Shown: positions 49,368-52,726 of the stretch, one piece after another
How positions within the stretch are numbered: position 1 is the first letter of the stretch
Layout of the letters: each line of letters begins with the position of its first letter
From: SIG710 sp045651985
Lineage (GTDB): Bacteria; Bacillota; Clostridia; Oscillospirales; CAG-272
Length of the DNA: 52,726 nucleotides
Direction of reading: 5' to 3'
NCBI GenBank assembly: GCA_045651985.1
Contig: JAZRTK010000034.1
Location: 1-52,726, forward strand
Notes under the pieces: model-generated
What the model saw: only the letters and a program-made list of their open reading frames with translations
The model's database searches: none
What the model was told of the DNA's origin: nothing
Program-made: the position numbers and the translations under genes

Positions 49368-50891
49368 TCAAATCTTTTTGTAGTATACAAGTCTGTCAAG
49401 AGGTGCCTTCTCGACGACAGTCTGACCGCCCTCGTACTCGATGCCAAGATCGTTTATCCATCTTGCTCCTGCAGGTAAGCGCACGGTCTTTTCTCTTGCA
49501 CCCTTTTCGGTGACGGGAGCCACCAGGTGATCGGAGCCCAGCATAAACATATCATTGGTTGCTTCATAGCCCTGCTCGGGGAATTCGTACGCCATATGGC
49601 GTACGATAGGCTCGCCTGTCTTTGACGCGTGAACGGCAAGGTCATAGAATACAGGACCGAACTTTTCATGGAGATTTATCGCGTCCTTTACCATGCGGTA
49701 GTTGTCGGGGGAAAGCACTCTCCAGGGAGCGATGGACATCTGCATCATGCCCATGAGAGCATTCGCCTGAGCCCAACGGACGAAAAGCTCCTCGTCCATA
49801 GGCTTGTCGTCGCCGATGGTGGAGATCATTCCGCCGCCAACCATATCGGGACAGCAGTAAGCGTATCCCGCAAGGCCCTGTATTATAGTGTGGGGAATGA
49901 GACAGTCAAAGCCGCCGTTTTTCCAGCCGTGGGTCTTGTCCTGCAAGCGCGCTACTATGGGGTGACCGCCGCACTTCCATGCGGCTCTGAATTCATTCAA
50001 GGGATACTGCTCGCCCACAAGATTGTAAATCAGTGTCTGCTCGCGTCCCAGAATGTTTCCGTATGTCTTGTCGTCGTCGCGATACATATATCCGTCGCCT
50101 GCGTCAAACTTGAAGCCGTCAACTCCGTAGTTTTCTATGTCGGAGTTGAGCAGGTCCGTGTACCACTTGAAGCAATCCGGGTTGGAAAGGTCCATAACGG
50201 GGCTTATGCCGCTCCACCACTGACGGAATGCAACGTTGCCTGAAGAATCCTTTACCAGAAAATTCTTGTCACGAAGCTCCTTATATCGCCATCCTGCGCC
50301 TGGGACGATGGGAGATACCCAAAGCATGACCTTGAATCCCAGCTCATGGAGTCGGTCTACCATTTTTTTAGGCTCGGGGATCTTTCTTCCGTTGAAGAAT
50401 TCGTAAACCCCGTATTCCTCCTGCCAGCCGCCGTCGATCATGAGTATGCCGGGCTTGAAGCCGTTTGCAACTATCTCCTCTGCGTACTTTATGATTTTGT
50501 CCTGAAACTGGTCGATGCCAAGCTCGATCCAGGTGTTGTACTGAGGTGTGGTGAAGAAATCCTTGTCGGGAAGTCTTCCGTCAAAGGGGAAATGAGCTTT
50601 GCACGCGGCAAGGTATGCGCCTTTGAGGTTTTCGTATCCCTCGTAGAGCTGACCGCCCTCGCCCTCAATTTTAATGATGCCGTCCTTGACCTTTATTTCA
50701 TAGGGCTTTTCCGACCAGAAATAGCGTCCCTTTGACGATACCATAATAGGTGCGAACTGGTCGCATTCGCAATGCTCCGTACCCGTGAACATTGATGCGT
50801 CGCTGTCGCTCTTTTCACAGAAAGGCATTTTGTGACCGTGGCTGACAGCACCTGCCCACCAATATTCTCCCTCAAGCATCTTTATCTGCAT
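49368..50891 (-). CDS. glycoside hydrolase family 31 protein, first of tandem pair
   Basis: 507 residues. Nucleophile Asp263 in DGFKFDAGDGYM and acid/base Asp349 in YCCPDMVGGG. EEIVANGFKPGILMIDGGWQ, LHELGFKVMLWVSPIV and the WWSGISPVMDLSNPD segment belong to the barrel. No signal peptide. It begins MQIKMLEGEYWWAGAV, matching METKILCDEYWWGGCV of its neighbour. The two paralogues differ around the active-site loops (WSGISPV versus WNGFSAV), which suggests different substrates. First gene of the operon, behind a promoter with a large inverted repeat. Confidence 0.88.
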   Translation of the reverse strand: MQIKMLEGEYWWAGAVSHGHKMPFCEKSDSDASMFTGTEHCECDQFAPIMVSSKGRYFWSEKPYEIKVKDGIIKIEGEGGQLYEGYENLKGAYLAACKAHFPFDGRLPDKDFFTTPQYNTWIELGIDQFQDKIIKYAEEIVANGFKPGILMIDGGWQEEYGVYEFFNGRKIPEPKKMVDRLHELGFKVMLWVSPIVPGAGWRYKELRDKNFLVKDSSGNVAFRQWWSGISPVMDLSNPDCFKWYTDLLNSDIENYGVDGFKFDAGDGYMYRDDDKTYGNILGREQTLIYNLVGEQYPLNEFRAAWKCGGHPIVARLQDKTHGWKNGGFDCLIPHTIIQGLAGYAYCCPDMVGGGMISTIGDDKPMDEELFVRWAQANALMGMMQMSIAPWRVLSPDNYRMVKDAINLHEKFGPVFYDLAVHASKTGEPIVRHMAYEFPEQGYEATNDMFMLGSDHLVAPVTEKGAREKTVRLPAGARWINDLGIEYEGGQTVVEKAPLDRLVYYKKI

Positions 50892-50951
50892 AATTTACTC
50901 CAATCTGCAGCATCGGTTGTTTTGTAAATTTTTTTCGCTGCATATACCGTA

Positions 50952-50980
50952 ATTCTACCACAAACAGTCCCTTATGTCAA
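50952..50980 (-). promoter_or_regulatory. promoter of the GH31 operon
   Basis: Minus strand TTGACA (50980-50975), 17-nt spacer, TAGAAT (50957-50952). Confidence 0.7.
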
Positions 50981-50996
50981 GGACATAAGGGACTGT
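50964..50996. promoter_or_regulatory. perfect 15-bp inverted repeat over the GH31 -35 box
   Basis: ACAGTCCCTTATGTC-aag-GACATAAGGGACTGT. The -35 hexamer lies at its centre. There is no T run on either side, so it looks like an operator, not a terminator. No regulator gene is adjacent. Confidence 0.65.
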
Positions 50997-51192
50997 CATG
51001 AAAGTTATTTTACATATTTTTAGTTAGATAGTTGCAGCCACGGCGTTCTTGCAACAGCTTTCGCCGAGGACTAAATCTGCCGATTTTCTTTACAGAATCC
51101 ATGGAATTGGAAGGCGCAAAGGATATGTCTGCCCTACGGTGCATTAGCAGGGCGTTTTCGGCATCGCCTATGGATACACCGATCTTCCCGTT
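50997..51192. other. 196-base spacer with a structured segment
   Basis: No gene. At 51097-51175 nested complementary words could fold: ATCCAT (51097-51102) with ATGGAT (51170-51175), AGGCG (51112-51116) with CGCCT (51165-51169), GCCCT (51131-51135) with AGGGC (51149-51153). No T run follows. Nature unknown. Confidence 0.35.
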
Positions 51193-51873
51193 TTAATTTC
51201 CTTTCCTAAGCTCTTTTTTGTCAGCGCCCGAAAGCTTTACTTCTTCCATGGGAGCTCCGTCCTCGTAGATGCAGAGCGCGCCGTAGGGGTCTTTTTCGTA
51301 ATCGGTGTCGCCTTTGTAGTAAACGTCCACGAACATTCCCACCGCGTCATCGCGTGTTATATTTTCAAAAACGTAACGGCGGTAGCTGTAAAGGCGTTTG
51401 TAAGCCTCCTCAGGATCGCCCGATGGGTAATAGCGTTCCTCGTCGAGCATTTCGGGGTCGGTGTTGTCGGTTATGTCCATGGGAGTTTTGTCCATGGTCT
51501 TTACGATAGAAACGTCAAAAAGCTCCTCGGTCTTATCCGGTAAGCTTTCAAGCCCGTAGTCCTGCGCCAGCCGGCGAAGTGTGCTGTTGTTGTAGCGCAC
51601 CACTATCTGTATCTGACTTGCTTCGGGTATAAAGATGCACTCACGGACGGCAAAAAGTCCGTTTGCGGTGAGCGTGCGCTGTTCCTGGGTCTCAAGGTGC
51701 AGCTGACCGTCCGCGTAGGCCTCGCGAAGACCATCGTTTACTGTCAGACGCTGAATTTTTGCGGGATCTCCCGAAAAAAGGATACGCCACAGCATTATGG
51801 CGTTAACTATTATAACGAAAAGGTAAAAAAGAACCTTTACGGAAATTTTAAATATCTTTGAGCCCTTTACCAT
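51193..51873 (-). CDS. single-pass membrane protein of unknown function
   Basis: 226 residues. One transmembrane helix near the N-terminus (about 9-29, SVKVLFYLFVIIVNAIMLWRILF after a basic start), then a predicted external domain of about 190 residues with many Tyr, Asp and Glu (YNNSTLRRLAQDYGLESLPDK, YRRYVFENITRDDAVGMFVDVYYKGD). I do not recognise the domain. I start at ATG 51873 behind GAAAGGA; the ATG at 51897 is only a few bases after the predicted transcription start and the longer frame crosses the promoters. Divergent from the next gene. Confidence 0.7.
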   Translation of the reverse strand: MVKGSKIFKISVKVLFYLFVIIVNAIMLWRILFSGDPAKIQRLTVNDGLREAYADGQLHLETQEQRTLTANGLFAVRECIFIPEASQIQIVVRYNNSTLRRLAQDYGLESLPDKTEELFDVSIVKTMDKTPMDITDNTDPEMLDEERYYPSGDPEEAYKRLYSYRRYVFENITRDDAVGMFVDVYYKGDTDYEKDPYGALCIYEDGAPMEEVKLSGADKKELRKGN

Positions 51874-51906
51874 TTTCTGTATCCTTTCACGTTGCATTAC
51901 CGATAT

Positions 51907-51935
51907 ATTATACTCTTTCGGGAGTGTTTTGTCAA
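51907..51935 (-). promoter_or_regulatory. promoter of the leftward membrane protein
   Basis: Minus strand TTGACA (51935-51930), 17-nt spacer, TATAAT (51912-51907). Confidence 0.8.
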
Positions 51936-51941
51936 TATCGC

Positions 51942-51970
51942 TTGACAGAAACGCAGCAAAATTATATAAT
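51942..51970 (+). promoter_or_regulatory. promoter of the rightward membrane protein
   Basis: TTGACA (51942-51947), 17-nt spacer, TATAAT (51965-51970). Its -35 is only 6 bases from the -35 of the divergent promoter. Confidence 0.8.
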
Positions 51971-52012
51971 GGGAAAGTAAAGTTAAAATCAACGAAAAAG
52001 GATATTTTAAAA

Positions 52013-52537
52013 ATGTACGAATACAGTTTTATCCCCGAACAGAGAAACAAATACGCACAGCTTCTGTGCATACTCGGATTTGCGGTTGGGCTTGGATTTT
52101 TCTACGCCGCAAATCTTTTTGACCCTCCCTATCTTTACCAGACGGTAGGCGTTTGCTTCCTCGTTCTTGCTATTTTTATGGCGACACGGTACGTGGTAAA
52201 GCAGTACGCTTATTCCACTACCGATCGAGGCATGGCAGGATATGATCTGGTAATAAACGAGGTTGGCGCAAAGAAATCCACGGTGGTCTGCCGAATTTCT
52301 GTTGACGAGATAACGGAGTTTGTTCCCGCAGGGAAGGGAGTTGGCAGAAAGCTGCGCCGAGATAAGCCCGTTTGCTATAATTATTGCCCCGAGATATTCC
52401 CGCACGGCGCGTATTTTATCAAGGCGTCCTTGCCCGAGGGAACGGCGCTCATAAAATTCTGCCCCGACGAGAAGATGACAGCGATATTGGATACGCTTTT
52501 GGGACAGAACGGCATCGGGTCGAAAAATGAAAGATAA
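52013..52537 (+). CDS. two-helix membrane protein of unknown function
   Basis: 174 residues. Two adjacent hydrophobic helices (about 15-35 and 41-60, LLCILGFAVGLGFFYAANLF and VGVCFLVLAIFMATRYVV), then a soluble C-terminal domain of about 110 residues with alternating beta-type sequence (YDLVINEVGAKKSTVVCRISVDEITEFVPAG). The layout resembles small membrane-bound PH-like proteins, but I cannot assign it. ATG at 52013 behind AAAAGGAT; the earlier frame crosses the promoter. Divergent from the gene at 51193-51873. Confidence 0.7.
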   Translation: MYEYSFIPEQRNKYAQLLCILGFAVGLGFFYAANLFDPPYLYQTVGVCFLVLAIFMATRYVVKQYAYSTTDRGMAGYDLVINEVGAKKSTVVCRISVDEITEFVPAGKGVGRKLRRDKPVCYNYCPEIFPHGAYFIKASLPEGTALIKFCPDEKMTAILDTLLGQNGIGSKNER

Positions 52538-52555
52538 ATTATTTGAGAAAAACAC

Positions 52556-52584
52556 TTGACAAAGCGGCACTTTTGGGGTATAAT
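52556..52584 (+). promoter_or_regulatory. promoter of tRNA-Ser(GCT)
   Basis: Perfect TTGACA (52556-52561), 17-nt spacer, TATAAT (52579-52584). Confidence 0.85.
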
Positions 52585-52621
52585 ACCAAGGTACAAATTG
52601 AGAAACGGCGTTTGTACCTGT

Positions 52622-52714
52622 GGAGAAGTACTCAAGAGGCCGAAGAGGCGCCCCTGCTAAGGGTGTAGGTCGGATTTAACCGGCGCGAGAGTTCAAATCT
52701 CTCCTTCTCCGCCA
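52622..52714 (+). tRNA. tRNA-Ser(GCT)
   Basis: 93 nt with encoded CCA and long variable arm. Acceptor GGAGAAG pairs with CTTCTCC; discriminator G. Anticodon loop CTGCTAA gives GCT, reading AGU/AGC. The window ends 12 bases later, so its terminator and any associated repeat are out of view. Confidence 0.95.
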
Positions 52715-52726
52715 AAAATAACGGAC

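Overview
The window looks like chromosomal DNA of a spore-forming anaerobe of the class Clostridia (Bacillota), probably an uncultured gut lineage. Supporting evidence: spoVAD/spoVAE and spoIIGA-sigE, a T-box, a ZTP riboswitch and a glmS ribozyme, pyruvate formate-lyase with its activase, strong GGAGG ribosome binding sites, and many near-consensus TTGACA-17-TATAAT promoters. I see no phage, plasmid, insertion sequence or CRISPR array. The six tRNA genes are Arg-ACG, Ser-GGA, Trp-CCA, Thr-CGT, Leu-TAG and Ser-GCT.

Layout. 1-5.4 kb: a lipoprotein, tRNA-Arg with two unusual downstream repeats, an ECF sigma factor translationally coupled to a large membrane-anchored leucine-rich-repeat protein, and thiamine pyrophosphokinase. 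5.4-9.8 kb: tRNA-Ser, a Trp-specific T-box driving a trpB that has no trpA beside it, then a malic enzyme/P-loop kinase operon. 9.9-12.6 kb: spoVAD-spoVAE and an orphan 2-hydroxyacyl-CoA dehydratase-like protein. 12.6-15.1 kb: a metY-metA methionine operon behind a 200-nt leader. 15.1-22.7 kb: an LtaS-like membrane sulfatase, then a cell-wall amino-sugar cluster (lipoprotein, beta-helix protein, glmM, glmS ribozyme, glmS) and a SLOG-fold protein. 22.7-26.7 kb: tRNA-Trp, an ECF-transporter S component, ZTP riboswitch and pflB-pflA. 26.9-28.5 kb: spoIIGA-sigE. 28.8-34.9 kb: two sugar-metabolism genes, a calcium-type P-ATPase, a MIF-like tautomerase and birA. 35-42.5 kb: rsmA, tRNA-Thr with tandem repeats, the conserved rpmH-rnpA-yidD-yidC-jag-mnmE string without dnaA, holA and mntP. 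42.6-47.8 kb: an AbrB-regulated ABC exporter, serine dehydratase, tRNA-Leu, and a TetR/CDF metal efflux pair. 47.8-52.7 kb: two tandem GH31 glycosidases, two divergent membrane proteins of unknown function, and tRNA-Ser(GCT).

Two signals stand out. First, the metY leader encodes a 17-residue peptide with seven Met and two Cys (MNFRMYMMYDMMMCRLC). Behind it are four segments that can form mutually exclusive pairings, the last covering the metY ribosome binding site. This has the layout of an ermC-type translational attenuator, but with methionine codons as the apparent sensor. Second, four tRNA genes (Arg, Ser, Thr, Leu) are each followed, after their terminator, by one or two roughly 100-bp palindromic elements. 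Their outer arms copy the T-arm of that particular tRNA, usually with small changes, while the internal architecture (long-range stem plus small hairpin) is shared. I do not recognise this repeat class.

Coordinates of genes are read from frames, start codons and ribosome binding sites. Promoter, terminator and RNA-fold calls are by eye, without folding or database searches.
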